64,000 nt of DNA, from positions 3,348,001 through 3,412,000 of the forward strand of contig JAOVFP010000011.1 of the NCBI GenBank assembly GCA_025738555.1. Reading direction: 5' to 3'. The notes beneath the pieces are model-generated. The model was not told where the DNA came from. It did no database searches and worked only from the letters and a program-made list of their open reading frames with translations. This document shows, one piece after another, positions 1 through 12,605 of this stretch. Made by a program: the position numbers and the translations under genes. This stretch comes from Cyathus striatus. Lineage: Eukaryota; Basidiomycota; Agaricomycetes; Agaricales; Nidulariaceae. Within the stretch, counting starts at the first letter, position 1. Each line of letters starts with the position of its first letter.

Positions 1-541
1 AGCTTATAGCTGTTCTAAAGATTCCCTGAAATATTCTTGAGAGCACTGCACCTGGACTTCAAGTTCCTTATCAGAAATATATTGCCTGTATAAGGCAGCT
101 TCTGAGCATAATGCAATGGAAAAGAACAGAACTTGGCCAGTTGCTAAGGCAACTAAAAAAGACATTATTTCAGTCTGTGTTTCATCTTCAGCCTGATATG
201 ATAACTACTTGAATTTTGACAAGATCACAAATTTCCCAGAAATGCAGGCATGGTTAGCTGGAGATGAGAATAGTCCAACTGGCTTGGATCTTTGGGGCTT
301 TGAAAGTGACTATTATATATTTTTGGACTTGAAAAGTGGCTTAAGGAAAAGGTGGAGAAAAGGAAGGGAAAGGGTAGGGGTAAGAGCAAAGAGGAGAATG
401 GAGATAAAGATGAGAACACTATTCAGAGAAAGGAGAAGTCTAAGTGAAAGTAAGTATGATGAATTCAAATTATAATAGTTTACAATGTAAACTTTCAGTT
501 GGGCTGCAACTTTTAAAATATATCTGTGGTGCTTAACCTGG
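1..541 (+). pseudogene. Upstream remnant of the left KDZ-type element
   Basis: This stretch precedes the recognisable KDZ-associated gene and probably belongs to the same element. Short coding-like pieces are visible: 209-475 encodes about 88 residues, starting at a non-ATG codon and ending in a Lys/Arg-rich tail, and another frame at about 60-200 carries a helical, leucine-rich segment. Neither matches a family I recognise. The frames are broken relative to each other, so I read this as decayed exons. The right-hand copy runs off the window before the equivalent region, so it cannot be used to check the reading. Confidence 0.3.
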
Positions 542-2624
542 ATGTGGGCTATATTGATGCCAGAAATTACTCAATATATTTTATTCTGGCTATTAATAAT
601 CTGGCTATTTAAATGGTTTCCAAGTACAATATTAACTCTATTTTTTTTTATTCAACTAGTAATTTCAGCAAAAGATACTCTCTCAAATTTTGGCTCCAAC
701 ATTCCACTTTTTGCCATATTGCTTATATTGTTCTCTATAATTGATAATGTTGATCTTTTAAGTCTGCATGCAAGACAGCAAAATGCAAAGTTAAAGGGAG
801 AAAAAATGTTGATGCAACTGCATAAATTAGGCTACTTGCTAGAGTTATTCAGAAAAAAATTGGCATGATCTCTTTGAAGATGATGAAATTGATGAATACA
901 CAACTGAAAAGGTAGATCTATTTTGTTGGGCCTTAAACTAGACAAAATAACAGAGCTTCTGAGGTTGTATCCCTTCAATAAGGAGAGATAAGTTTTTGAA
1001 GAACAACTGAAACCTGTATCACATGCCAGTATGGATCCTGCTTATATAATATGTCCTATAACTGCAGAGTGTGAGAAATTGAGTTGTAAAGGACAGGCAT
1101 TATGTGTGCATACCAAAGTTAGAGATATACCTACAGCAACATTAATTAAAAGCTCAAAAATATTTGAATATGCTTATGTAGTATCAGGTATTTGTAAAAT
1201 ATATAAAATATTATATTCTGCAGAGCATGAATGTGCCCATGATAAAACACAGGGATATTGCAAGGTTCATTTAAACTCTGCTAAATATTTGAAAGTAGAA
1301 CAAAAGCTATGGGTAGATAGAGCATTTTCCCAAAGTTTTCTGAATGGTATTTATAGTTTTCATGCATCTGCTGCAGTCTATACTGAATATTGGAACAATA
1401 GTTTTGGAAATAGAAAGGAAATAAGTTGCAGACAAGTCTGGCAAGCTTTATACATGAATCAATATGGATGATTGCTACAGCATCTGGTGTTAATTTTATT
1501 GGTCTTGATGGACTTTCAATTACTGGACTAACAGAAGAAGCATTTGCAAAGTTGGGGTGAAAATGGAAATATACATGCATCACATGGTCACAGTCGCTCA
1601 GAGTGTACACAGCCTTACAGAGAAACTCAAGACTCACCACCAGACAAGAGTGCAACAGTTAAAATGGTAGTAATTGATGGGATTGTTATGGGACCACAGG
1701 TAATGCACAACCAAATATAAATAATATTATACTAATATATATTTTAAGCACTGTGCATATGTCAATTATTTTAATACACTTGTAAACCATAGAGGAGGTG
1801 TATTTTGTGATGTTCATAACCAGGAATTTGGAGCAAGATGCTGTGTTTGTGACTGTCCAGATGAAAAGATAAATAATACACAAGCTTGCAATGAACACTA
1901 GGAAATGTGGCATAAATATAATTTAGAACATAGTTCAGACTACTTAAATGGTGCACAAAAAATGCTTTGTAAACCAGCTGAAAATCTACCTTGGATTAAA
2001 ACCAGAAGACATGTTCAGCAGTCCCATGATGAGTCAGATAATGATATTTCTTAGTGCCTCTCACTATTATTGTGTAGAGACAATATGTGCTCCATGTGGT
2101 GCTGTAATTGCATGGACAAGTTTGTGAAGTCAGAGTCAGCAGCCAACATACTTAAGTTCTTAGAAGATGTTTTTCCTAATGAAGAATCAAAATCAGATTA
2201 ACAAGGCATGTAAGCCTCTTAGAACAGCAGCTGCAAATGGGAGTTGGGTATATTGGTTTAAAGGTAGCTGCTTTGTAGTGGATGGGTATCACTATATAAA
2301 TTATCACTCAGATGATTACCTTTTTAGGAAGTGGTGTAATCCTGCACCTCAAGATGGTTCTGCACCAAATATTGTTTATACAGCACAATATAAAAATGGT
2401 GAGAGATATCATAAACAAGCATTCAATACACAAGCCTGTGAACAGCTGAGTTCATGGCTTGGTGGATTTGAATCTATAATGAAACACATCACTCAAGCAA
2501 CTTTAATTGGTTCATACATTCTATAATCTTTCATCATACTCAACAAGTAATAAAATGGTGGGGTGGCCGAAATTTTAGCATTATTAATGAAGATCTAGAA
2601 CTTGATGATGGTACTGAAATATAA
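542..2624 (+). pseudogene. KDZ-transposon cysteine-cluster (CxC5/CxC6) protein, left copy, decayed
   Basis: This is a decayed copy of the large companion protein of fungal KDZ DNA transposons. The N-terminal part (542-868) has hydrophobic segments. 1031-1471 holds the CxC5-like cluster (CPITAECEKLSCKG). About 1747-1900 holds the CxC6-like cluster (VFCDVHNQEFGARCCVCDC), and 2167-2526 the conserved C-terminal block (CNPAPQDGSAP, AFNTQACEQLSSWLGGFES). A probable intron lies at about 1699-1747 (GTAATG...TTTTAAG). Damage includes a deletion of roughly 40 bp near 670 relative to the right copy, a frameshift after 840, a TAA in the segment before 1031, a TAG in the CxC6 part and a lost base near 1445. 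The family assignment rests on motif recognition and on agreement with the copy at 61790-63994; the role of the protein in transposition is not established. Confidence 0.75.
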
Positions 2625-5124
2625 TTTCCATGTAATAATTTTATATATGGTGTGAAAAATGTAATAGGTAATAGTAACATTAATGATTACAGTAATAATA
2701 CCCTCTAAGTGTAATGATAATGGAAGTACTTAGCTAAATCATGTCAGCATGTGTTACATACTGATTACTTCCTGTGGGAACAAACATGAAGACACCTGGA
2801 AGGTGTGGGAGAACTATAATGAAAACCTGAAGTGAGTATGGGTGTGGAAACAGGAACAGGAGTGCAGGAATGAACTGTGGCTTCAGCATATGTGCTGCAC
2901 TGCCTGGATACATTGATGTACTTAGTGCCTGAGTTTAGATTACTTTAATAATACTTAGAATAGTTTCCTGATTCCAGTATATTTTTATATTCTAAGTTCC
3001 TGGGTTCAAAGATTTAATAAGTTCGAGGGCGCATGAATATCAATTCTTTTCAAAGTCAAACTAAATATAGAATATGATCAGTCTATTTTTAATACACAGC
3101 AGGACTTCGACAATTTAATGATCAGTGGTTCGGATGTTTGATTCGGGGTGGGTTCGGTTTCAAATCGGTACATCAAAATTGTATTCTAGTTCTGTACTGT
3201 TCTGTCTGATACACTGCCCTGTCTGTGGGGGGGGAAGAATGCCCATGCAGTTCCTGCCATTTATTCCCCCCCTCACTCCTCTATATACATTTACTCACAC
3301 ACTTATTTACAGTTTCCTATCTACTGTGCTTTCCTATCCATATGGTAGCTCTGGTCTAGGCTGAATATGTGTCAACACGTAGATATGGTCCATGTGTGCA
3401 CAGCCAATCATCGTGTGTTCCTATGTTTCCTTATCTGATGCCATATTGTGATGGCATGCTCGCACGGGCACTTCCATCAGTGTTTTTCCTAATTTGGAAA
3501 CCGCAATAATGATGCATAATGTGTCTTCACTTTCTTTGTCAATGTGCCATCACTACATTGCTCTCGTCCCTTTCTACACACACCATTGTCATCAAGTATT
3601 TTGGTCACTGTGTCTGTACATTTCAAATCGAGTTCTAGAGTTCTGTAAGTCATGTGTGCTTTTATTCTAGTGTTTCCATAGGTTTCTTTGGTTCAGCTAT
3701 TTTAGTTGGGGAATAGCACATTCCAGGCTGTGTATTGTAATGTAAAATAGAAAATGAAAAGGTAGGTATTTGTTAAGGCTGTAAGCTCGAGACCGAGGCG
3801 GAGTATTGCGCTTTTTATATGTTTTTATTTTAATCCCTTGTTTAGTTTTTTAGGAGACAACTTGGTTCCTCCTCTTGTGTCCCTACTCTAATGCACTCGG
3901 TCCAAAGTTCTTATTTTAATTAAGAATGCAAATTTATAAAGGGTACATTTACAAAATAGCCTGCATATCAATATTTGGGGGATAGTTTGTATTTCACAAC
4001 AAAGGTGTTCCAGAAGAAGGGAATGTTTGAGAGTACAAGAGAGAAGCTTTGCCACTACACTAGGCAGTGGGAGAGAAACCTGGAGGAAAACCTGGAGCAG
4101 GTTTCAGACTTAAGAGTAGGAAGTATAGGGACAGATTTAATATGAATACTAAAGACTAATACTACATGTAGGAAGCTATATATACAAACTAGAATAAAGC
4201 AGATATGAATGTGGAAGCAGGAAGCTAAGGAGAAGTCAAAGGGATAGGTAAAAGATAAAGGCTGGGCAAAGCAAAGTAGTGGCACAAATGACAAGTTCAA
4301 AATGAAGAGAAAAGATAGTGGCATAAATAAACTACATTGGCCATAATGAAACAGATAAGTAAGAATGGAAGGAAGGAGTAATGTTATGATGATGCAGTAA
4401 GGCCATCATATGAGAAACTACATATCCAGAGAATCTGAATGAAAATCCAACAGGACCTGGGTGTAAACCTAAGTGGGAATGCTGGGAATGTAAAACCCAT
4501 AGCAGGTTGGATCCAGGAATGGACTGAAAGCATAAGGTGGTCATGTGGGTGCTTTCAGAAACATCAGCATAATGTAGCTGGACATGAATATAACAGTATA
4601 ACAACCAAGTGGTAATAGTAAAGAGTAAATTTCTTTAATGACTGTCTAAAATCCAGTAGTAATAATATTCCCCAGAAGTAATATTAAGTGCAAGCACTTA
4701 GCCACATAACATGAATGTGTTATACTCATATTATATTCTGATCACATTTAATACATATAGATAGATCAATAGATTATATTATTACAGATACCAATGTATT
4801 TGATTTGCTTAGCAAAATTTTCCAGCAGAATGAGATTGCTGATATTAGTTCTGAGAGGTGTAGAGAGATGCAGTAGGGAGATAATAGATTGCTGTTATCA
4901 ATGCTGAGATGTGTGGGAAAATGTGTATGAAAATTAATTGAGACCCTATAAAACACCTACATTCCTTGTTAAGTCCACCTTGAATTCACCTGGAGTCCTG
5001 AACCCTTACATTTAATAATATATTATTGTTATACTCAAAAAAAAACACCTAATTCCTTGTGAAGTTCATCTGGAGTCCATCTAGAATCTTGAATCCTAAC
5101 TTAAGGACACACCTAAGATACCAG
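2625..5124. other. AT-rich stretch without a recognisable gene
   Basis: I see no credible gene. The longest frames are under 95 codons and look random. A GTGTGGGAAAA motif (reverse of TTTTCCCACAC) occurs near 4911, the same motif repeated at 61466-61760 next to the right KDZ copy, so at least the inner part may be the 3' half of the left KDZ element. About 3100-3900 contains CpG-bearing, lower-AT sequence of unknown origin. Confidence 0.4.
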
Positions 5125-5262
5125 GATCTAACAGAAAATACAAAGTCCATCAGAACTCCATTAAAACTCCATCAAGATTCTATATATTCCAACAGGATGC
5201 CACCAGGACAATATCCATTCCATTAGGACTCCACCTGGAGTCTGGATAGATTGGGGGGGAGT
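5125..5262 (-). repeat. GAGTCC-type degenerate tandem repeat, left copy
   Basis: Read on the minus strand this segment repeats GGAGTCC / TGATGGAGTT-type units about every 12-20 bp. At its lower-coordinate-facing end it contains TATTGTCCTGGTGGCATCC, and at the other end TACTTTACACTCCCCCCC. The same string of features occurs at 61205-61445 in the opposite orientation. I infer it is the terminal region of the KDZ-type element, because in both places it lies on the 3' side of the KDZ pseudogene. Confidence 0.6.
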
Positions 5263-5327
5263 GTAAAGTACTGGGAGTGGTAAATACTGCAAGAAATATG
5301 TAACTAAACTCAATGAAGAAACTGACA

Positions 5328-8300
5328 TTACAAAGAGTGTGTAATACAACATATCCAGTATGACCCATGACAGAATTTTGAAAGATCTAATCTGCATAAA
5401 ACAGATGGACCAAGAATGGAAACAGTATCAAAATCACATAAACCAGACCTTAAATAGTCAGGAACCCAGAAAAGTAAATTTCCTGCCTCATCTGTAATCC
5501 AGCCATTTGTATGACAAGACATATAAATTGATGGGCCTCCAAGTGAAATTATATTTTTAAAATGACCTGAATAACAGAAAATTAGAAATTTTAACAAATA
5601 ACAATTACTGAACACAATAATTATACACCTGATGTCAACTGCAACTTCTTAATATTCCATGAGCTTGATACTATCTTTTGCATATCTGAAGGAAATGCAG
5701 ATGACATGACTGAACTTGTGTGACCCTGAAATGGACCAGCAGCAATTATTCTACTCTCCACATTCCATATCCTCAGAGTTCTATCCTCTGATCCTGATAT
5801 GACTTGCTTTCCATCTGGAGAAAATGCTACACATGTGACCTGATCTGTGTGACCTTGAAATAGACTAGCAGCAATTGTTCTACTCCCCACATCCCATACT
5901 CTCACAGTTCTATCCTCTGAACCAGATACAACATAGTTTCCATCTGGAGAAAATGCTACTGATGTGACTTCACTTGTGTGACCTTGAAATGGACCAGCAG
6001 TGATTGTTCCACTGTCTACATCCCATATTCTCACAGTTCTATCCCATGAGCCTGATACCACTTGCTTTCCATCTGGAGAGAATGCTACTGATGTGACTTC
6101 ACTTGTGTGACCTTGAAATGGACCAGCAGTGATTGTTCCACTCTCCACATCCCATATTCTCACAGTGTGATCCTCTGAGCCTGATACTAATTGCTTTCCA
6201 TCTGGAGAAAATGCTACTGATGTGACCAAATTTGTGTGACCTTGAAATGGACCAGCAGCAAGTGTTCCACTTTCCACATTCCATATTCTCAAAGTTTGAT
6301 CCCATGATCCTGATACCACTTGCTTTCCATCTGGAGAAAATACTACTGATGTGACTTTACTTGTGTGACCTTCAAATGGACCAGCAGCAATTGTTCCACT
6401 ATCCACATTTCATATTCTCACAGTTTGATCCCATGAGCCTGATACCACTTGCTTTCCATCTGGAGAAAATGCTACTGATGTGACTTCACTTGTGTGACCT
6501 TCAAATGGACCAGCAGAAATTGTTCCACTCTCCACATTCCATATTCTCACAGTGTGATCATATGAGCCTGATACCACTTTCTTTTCATCTGGAGAGAATG
6601 CTACTGATGTAACTTCACTTGCATGACCTTGAAATGGACCAGCAGTGATTGTTCCACTCTCCACATCCCATATTCTCACAGTTTGATCCACTGAGCCTGA
6701 TACCAATTGCTTTCCATTTGGAGAAAATGCTACTGATGTGACTAAATTTGTGTGACCTTCAAATGGACCAGCAGCAATTGTTCCACCCCCCACATTCCAT
6801 ATTCTCACAGTTTTATCCCATGAGCATGAAACCACTTGCTTTCCATCTGGAGAATATGCTACTGATGTGACTTTACTTGTGTGACCTTCAAATGGACCAG
6901 CAGCAATTATTCCACTCTTCACATTCCATATTATCAAAGTTCTATCCTCTGAGCCTGATATCACTTGCTTTCCATCTGGAGAAAATGCTACTGATGTGAC
7001 AAAATTTGTATGACCTTCAAATGGGCCAGCAGTGATTGTTCCACTCTCCACATCCCATATTCTCACAGTGTGATCATATGAGCCTGATACAACTTGCTTT
7101 CCATCTGGAGAGAATGCTACTGATGTGATCTCACTTGTGTGACCTTGAAATGGACCAGCAGTGATTGTTCCACTCTCCACATCCCATATTCTCACAGTTT
7201 GATCCACTGAGCCTGATACCAATTGCTTTCCATTTGGAGAAAATGCTACTGATGTGACTAAATTTGTGTGACCTTGAAATGGACCAGCAGTGATTGTTCC
7301 ACTCTCCACATCCCATATTCTCACAGTTTGATCCACTGAGCCTGATACCAATTGCTTTCCATTTGGAGAAAATGCTACTGATGTGACTAAATTTGTGTGA
7401 CCTTGAAATGGACCAGCAGCAATGGTTCCACTTTCCACATCCAATATTCTCAGAGTTTGATCCCATGAGCCTGATACCACTTGCTTTCCATTTGGAGAAA
7501 ATGCTACTGATATGACAAAATTTGTGTGACCTTCAAATGGACCAGCAGCAATTACTTTACTCTCCACATCCCATATTCTCACAGTTTTATCCCATGAGCC
7601 TGATACCAATTGCTTTCCATCTGGAGAGAATGCTACTGATGTTATGTAATGTGTGTGACCTTCAAATGGACCAGCAGTGATTGTTCCACCCTCTATATCC
7701 CATATTCTCACAGTTCTATCCCATGAGCCTGATACAACTTGCTTTCCATCTGGAGAAAATGCTACTGATGTGACTTCACTTGTGTGACCTTCAAATGGAC
7801 TAGCAGTAAATTTTCCACTCTCCACATTCCATATTCTCATAGTTTGATCCCATGAGCCTGATACAACTTGCTGTCCATCTGGGGAGAATGCTACTGATGT
7901 GACAAAATTTGTGTGACCTTGAAATGGACCAGCAGCAATTGTTCCACTCTCCACATTCCATATTCTCACAGTTCTATCCCATGAGCCTGATACCACTTGC
8001 TTTCCATCTGGAGAAAATGCTACTGATGTGACATAACGTGTGTGACCTTGAAATGGACCAGCAGTGATTGTTCCACCCTCTATATCCCATATTCTCACAG
8101 TTCTATCCCATGAGCCTGATACCACTTGTTTTCCATCTAGAGAAAATGCTACTGATGTGACTTCACTTGTGTGACCTTCAAATGGATTAGCAGTAATTTT
8201 TCCACTCTCCACATCCCATATTCTCATAGTTTGATCCCATGAGCCTGATACAACTTGCTTTCCATCTGGAGAAAATGCTACTGATGTGACAAAATTTGTG

Positions 8301-11300
8301 TGACCTTGAAATGGACCAGCAGCAATTGTTCCACTCTCCACATTCCATATTCTCACAGTTCTATCCCATGAGCCTGATACCACTTGCTTTCCATCTGGAG
8401 AGAATGCTACTGATGTGACTTCACTTGTGTGACCTTTAAATGGACTGGCAGTGATTGTTGCACTCTTCACATTCCATATTCTCACAGTGTGATCATATGA
8501 GCCTGATACCACTTGTTTTCCATCTGGAGAAAATGCTACTGATGTGACTTCACTTGTGTGACCTTGAAATGGACCAGCAGCAATTGTTCCACTCTCCACA
8601 TTCCATATTCTCACAGTTCTATCCTCTGAGCCTGATACCACTTGCTTTCCATCTGGAGAAAATGCTACTGATGTGACACGATGTGTGTGACCTTGATATG
8701 GACCAGCAGTAATTGTTCCACTCTCCACATTCCATATTCTCACAGTTTGATCCCATGAGCCTGATACCACTTGCTTTCCATCTGAAGAAAATGCTACTGA
8801 TGTAACATAACTTGTGTGACCTTCAAATGGACCAGCAGTGATTGTTCCACTCTCCACATCCCATATTCTCACAGTTTGATCATTTGAGCCTGATACCACT
8901 TGCTTTCCACCTGGAGAAAATGCTACTGATGTAACCCTATTAGTGTGACCTTGAAATGGACCAGCAGCAATTGTTCCACTCTCCACATCCCATATTCTCA
9001 CAGTTCTATCCCATGAGCCCAATACCACTAGCTTTCCATCTGGAGAAAATGCTACTGATGTGACTTTACTTGTGTGACCTTCAAATGGGCCAGCAGCAGT
9101 TGTTCCATTCTCCACATTCCATATTCTCACAGTTCTATCCTCTGAGCCTGATACCACTTGCTTTCCATCTGGAGAAAATGCTGCTGATGTGACTCCACTT
9201 GTGTGACCTCGAAATGGACCAGCAGAAATTGCTCCACTCTCCACATCCCATATTCTCACAGTTTTATCCCATGAGCCTGATACCACTTGCTTTCCATCTG
9301 GAGAAAATGCTACTGATATGACATAATCTGTGTGACCTTGAAATGGACCAGCAGCAGTTGTTCCACTCTCTACATCCCATATTCTCACAGTTCTATCCTC
9401 TGAGCCTGATACCACTTGTTTTCCATCTGGAGAAAATGCTACTGATGTGACAAAATTTGTGTGACCTTCAAATAGGCCAGCAGTGATTGTTCCACTCTCC
9501 ACATTCCATATTCTCACAGTTTGATCCCATGAGCCTGATACCACTTGCTTTCCATCTTGAGAAAATGCTACTGATGTAACACGATGTGTGTGATCTTTAA
9601 ATGGACCAGCAGCAATTGTTCCACTTTCCACATCCCATATTTTCACAGTTTGATCCCATGAGCCTGATACCACTTGCTTTCCATCTGGAGAAAATGCTAC
9701 TGATGTTACCACACTTGTGTGACCTTGATATGGACCAGCAGCAATTGCTCCACTCTCCACATCCCATATTCTCACAGTTTTATCCCATGAGCCTGATACC
9801 ACTTGCTTTCCATCTGGAGACAATGCTACTGATCTGACTTCACTTGTGTGACCCACAAATGGGCCAGCAATCTTGTTTCCAGATATAGTGTCCCATATAC
9901 TGACTGTGCAATTTCTATATCCAACACTAATTTGCTTTCCATCACAAGAAATAGCCACACTAGTAACTTCTGATGTATGGTGGTGAACTTCACTTCCTTT
10001 ATATCTCCAATCTTCCTCAATGTCACCTAATCTGAAAATAATATTACCAAATATCTTATGGTATTTATCATAAATAATTGATTTTTTAGGAGTAAATGGC
10101 AATGCTGAAAGATATATATGTGGAGCACTTGTTGTTATTGGAACATTGAAATGTAATATAAATTGAAGAGCTTCATTAATAAACTCTTCCAACAGTTTGT
10201 CATGCTATATGTGTTAAATTTAGTGTGCAATCCTAGCTAATTTTCATTTTACTTACATTGTGACAATCTTTCAATGCTTTTAGTAGACCCAAAGCCATTG
10301 GTATTTCATCTAATAAACTCATGACTTCTAGCCAATACAGAAATTTTTGATACAAAAAGTCTGTTTGACAATTTATACTTATTGTCTTATTATTTTGATT
10401 TATAATATCTATCTCATGTGAAAGCCAATACATGCAGCAGTATTGCAAATAACTTGGTATGCAATCCTGGATCTTTTCTGATAAATTTTCCACGTCTTGG
10501 TTTTTCTTATATGATGTTTCCAAATTACATATATTAAACTTTAATTCTTTATTTAAAATTCCATAAATTTTTGTCTGCATCTTAAAGTTGTATGTCATTT
10601 TATTGATTTTGTACTGCTCCATGTTACACCTTTCAGTTAAAAATTCAACAAATGATAAATGTCTTGTGCTGACTTTTCCACCATTGTTGGAAACTACAGG
10701 CTGTAAACATTTCAAAATAACTTCAATATCCTCATTAAGTTCATCATCATTTTCAAAAATAAAGTGCTGTATATCACTTGTGTTTAATGCATCTTTTGCA
10801 AGTATTATTACTGCAAGAACATTCTGAACAGTTTTTTTGTCAATTTCACTCCATCCTTCAAATGAAATTTTCAGGATTTGAATATACAAATTGTCAATGC
10901 CAGAAACTGTACTCTCATCATTTTCCAAAATTTTTCTCAATTTTTTCTTGGGAGCTATTGTCCCTGTTTGATCTGAGGTTAAAAATTCTATAGCAGTTGA
11001 GGCCCAAATGAATAATCCAGCAGCTTTGATTACCATTGCATTTAAAGCTACATCATCCAGTTTCTTGTTTAACCAGCTGTATGATTTTTCAAATGACTTT
11101 CTTATATAATATTTTATATCATCATTGTTTTCAGGTTCTGCATTTGTACCAACTTGTAGCTCATAATCAATGCAAAGTTCAGTTTTATCTAGTCCCATTG
11201 GCTTGTAACCAGACCTTCCAGTAATTATAAGTTTACACTTCATGGAAAATTTAGACCAAGAGATTAATGTGTTGTGAAAAATATGCATATCACTTGAAGT

Positions 11301-11954
11301 TCTGCATTCATCCAAAGCATCAATAATAACCACTGGATTGTTTAGTTGATTCACATATTCCATGAAACTCATGGCAATGAGGTTTTCAAAGTGCCAATTA
11401 ATATCCTGAATCCTAAAATTACCATCCAATTTTTTTGCCATTGAATTGGCAATAACATTGTACTTAGAGGCCATAGTAGCAGCTATAGTTCGCCAAACTA
11501 CACAGGGATCACTAAGAACTTCATCATCCCTCTTAAAGAAATGGTAACCACAGAGTCTTTCAGTGCCAGAGTGCTTGGAAACCAAACTAGATGCAATAGC
11601 TGATTTCCCACTTCCAGGATACCCAGTAATCCACATTACATTTGGAGCATCTAATAATGATAATAGTTGTGTATTATAACATAGTTTCTATAACAAATTA
11701 CACATACCAAAGTCAAGAAGCCACTTATCAATCTTGTCAAACAAGCTCTTTCTTGTTCCTTCCATGCAGGGAGGAACATAATAATGATCATGAGATATTG
11801 GCTTTAGTAAACCAAGCTTTTTTTTAATTTCATTTTTACTTCTATCATTCATAATGGTAATATCTCGACCAGCAGCAGTGATATTTGAATTTTGAATGGT
11901 TGAAGTATGTACATTTTTGAGCATTTCAGTTCTTGAAGCAGATACAGTAGCCAT
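5328..11954 (-). CDS. NACHT-WD40 NLR-like protein with 34 WD40 repeats (one in-frame TGA)
   Basis: This is a STAND/NLR-type signalling protein related to the HET-E/HET-D family. Four exons on the minus strand: 11954-11708, 11650-10257, 10204-5629, 5566-5328. Introns are 57, 52 and 62 nt with GTATGT/GTAAGT/GTGTAT donors and AG acceptors, and the phases agree, giving 2151 codons plus stop. The ATG at 11954 aligns with the start of the paralogue at 45935. Residues 1-82 form a short Asn-containing N-terminus. The NACHT P-loop GYPGSGKS is at 92-99, Walker B VVIIDALDEC at 189-198, sensor-like KLIITGRS follows, then KAAGLFIWASTA typical of this NACHT clade. From about residue 622 there are 34 WD repeats of 43 aa. 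The last exon carries GNLLFWVPDYLR. A TGA at 6410-6412 replaces Trp in repeat 28, so the conceptual product stops at 1811 aa unless this is a sequencing error or is read through. The gene may be a recent pseudogene. It is AT-rich and almost free of CpG. Confidence 0.88.
5629..9982 (-). repeat. Array of 34 WD40 repeats, 129-bp units
   Basis: All units from the second to the thirty-third are exactly 43 codons, with the core GHTxxVTSVAFSPDGKQVVS and then GSxDxTVRIWxVESG. Differences concentrate at a few positions: the two residues after GHT (S/N/H/D/R then E/F/K/Y/V/R/L/G), the residue after SGS (W/E/Y/V/N), the residue after the next Asp (R/Q/K/H) and the first residue of the following unit (Q/E/K/R). 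Repeat 1 is divergent and repeat 34 is degenerate, as expected for edge blades. The units at 7141-7269 and 7270-7398 are identical at DNA level, and the same unit recurs at about 6627-6755. Repeats 13-15 and 16-18 are near-copies as a block, pointing to unequal exchange. Thirty-four blades would fill about five seven-bladed propellers. Confidence 0.93.
6410..6412 (-). other. Premature TGA in WD repeat 28
   Basis: The conserved RIW of the repeat reads AGA ATA TGA here, while the other full repeats have TGG at this position. The reading frame continues unchanged for 261 codons on the far side, still in perfect 43-residue register. This is a single G-to-A change, with no frameshift. It leaves 27 complete repeats plus part of the next upstream of the stop. 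Confidence 0.9.
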
Positions 11955-11989
11955 GAGTAGAAATTGAAAATTGCCTATAGTTGAGTTTG

Positions 11990-12605
11990 TTGAAACTTGG
12001 TATGGGCGTAGAATCTCGAGGTTCACAGAGCGAGGGGGGAAGAAACGTGTCGATGTAGCTACGCTGTCATTTTATACCTATACCCAGACCTGAATCACGC
12101 GCTGATAGAGGACATTAATAGCTGACATGTCCAGATTCTTCTCCAATTGACATTTGGGCTGCCGGGCATCCTGTTCTTCATTTATCACACCTGTGTGCTA
12201 TAGTTATTGTGAATGCTCATGTAGAATGACCACGAGACCAGCGAGAGGACCAATAAATGACTTACTGCTCGACACTAGAGCTACGAAACATTTCAAAAAT
12301 AGAGAACGGTCCGCGTTGCTTGCACGCTCAAATCTGATAATCAAAGAGCAATGTCATGGAAGATGTCGAGTGTGAGAACGCCATGTACATCGGGCAAAAG
12401 CTTCTCACACCGGTTGATGAAATGTTTCTAATTCATGCAAGAAGCGCACGCTACATACATATGATAACCAAATACAACATCGAATACCTACTGGTTTGTT
12501 CCACTCGAATGAAATTGTCCTCCATTAACCTATTCTGAGTACTAAGTCTCAAGTGCTCTTCGATGGTCAGAATGGAGTTTAAGAGTGGTGAGTCGAAGAA
12601 CTGTC
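11990..12605 (-). promoter_or_regulatory. Upstream region of the 34-repeat NLR, shared with its paralogue
   Basis: This segment is alignable nearly base by base with 45965-46680 upstream of the second NLR. Both end at AAGAGTGGTGAGTCGAAGAAC. A TATAAA on the minus strand lies at 12071-12076, about 117 bp before the ATG, and at the matching place in the paralogue (46039-46044). The shared block shows that whole genes with their promoters were duplicated. Outside the TATA box I cannot name any binding site. Confidence 0.65.
12071..12076 (-). promoter_or_regulatory. Putative TATA box of the 34-repeat NLR
   Basis: TATAAA on the minus strand, about 117 bp upstream of the start codon, conserved in the paralogue about 105 bp upstream of its start. 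Conservation of position between duplicated promoters is the only support. Confidence 0.45.

Noticed and set aside
5629..9982. CRISPR-like or satellite array
   Set aside because: The 129-bp units are in-frame WD40 codons with no spacers, flanked by NLR exons.
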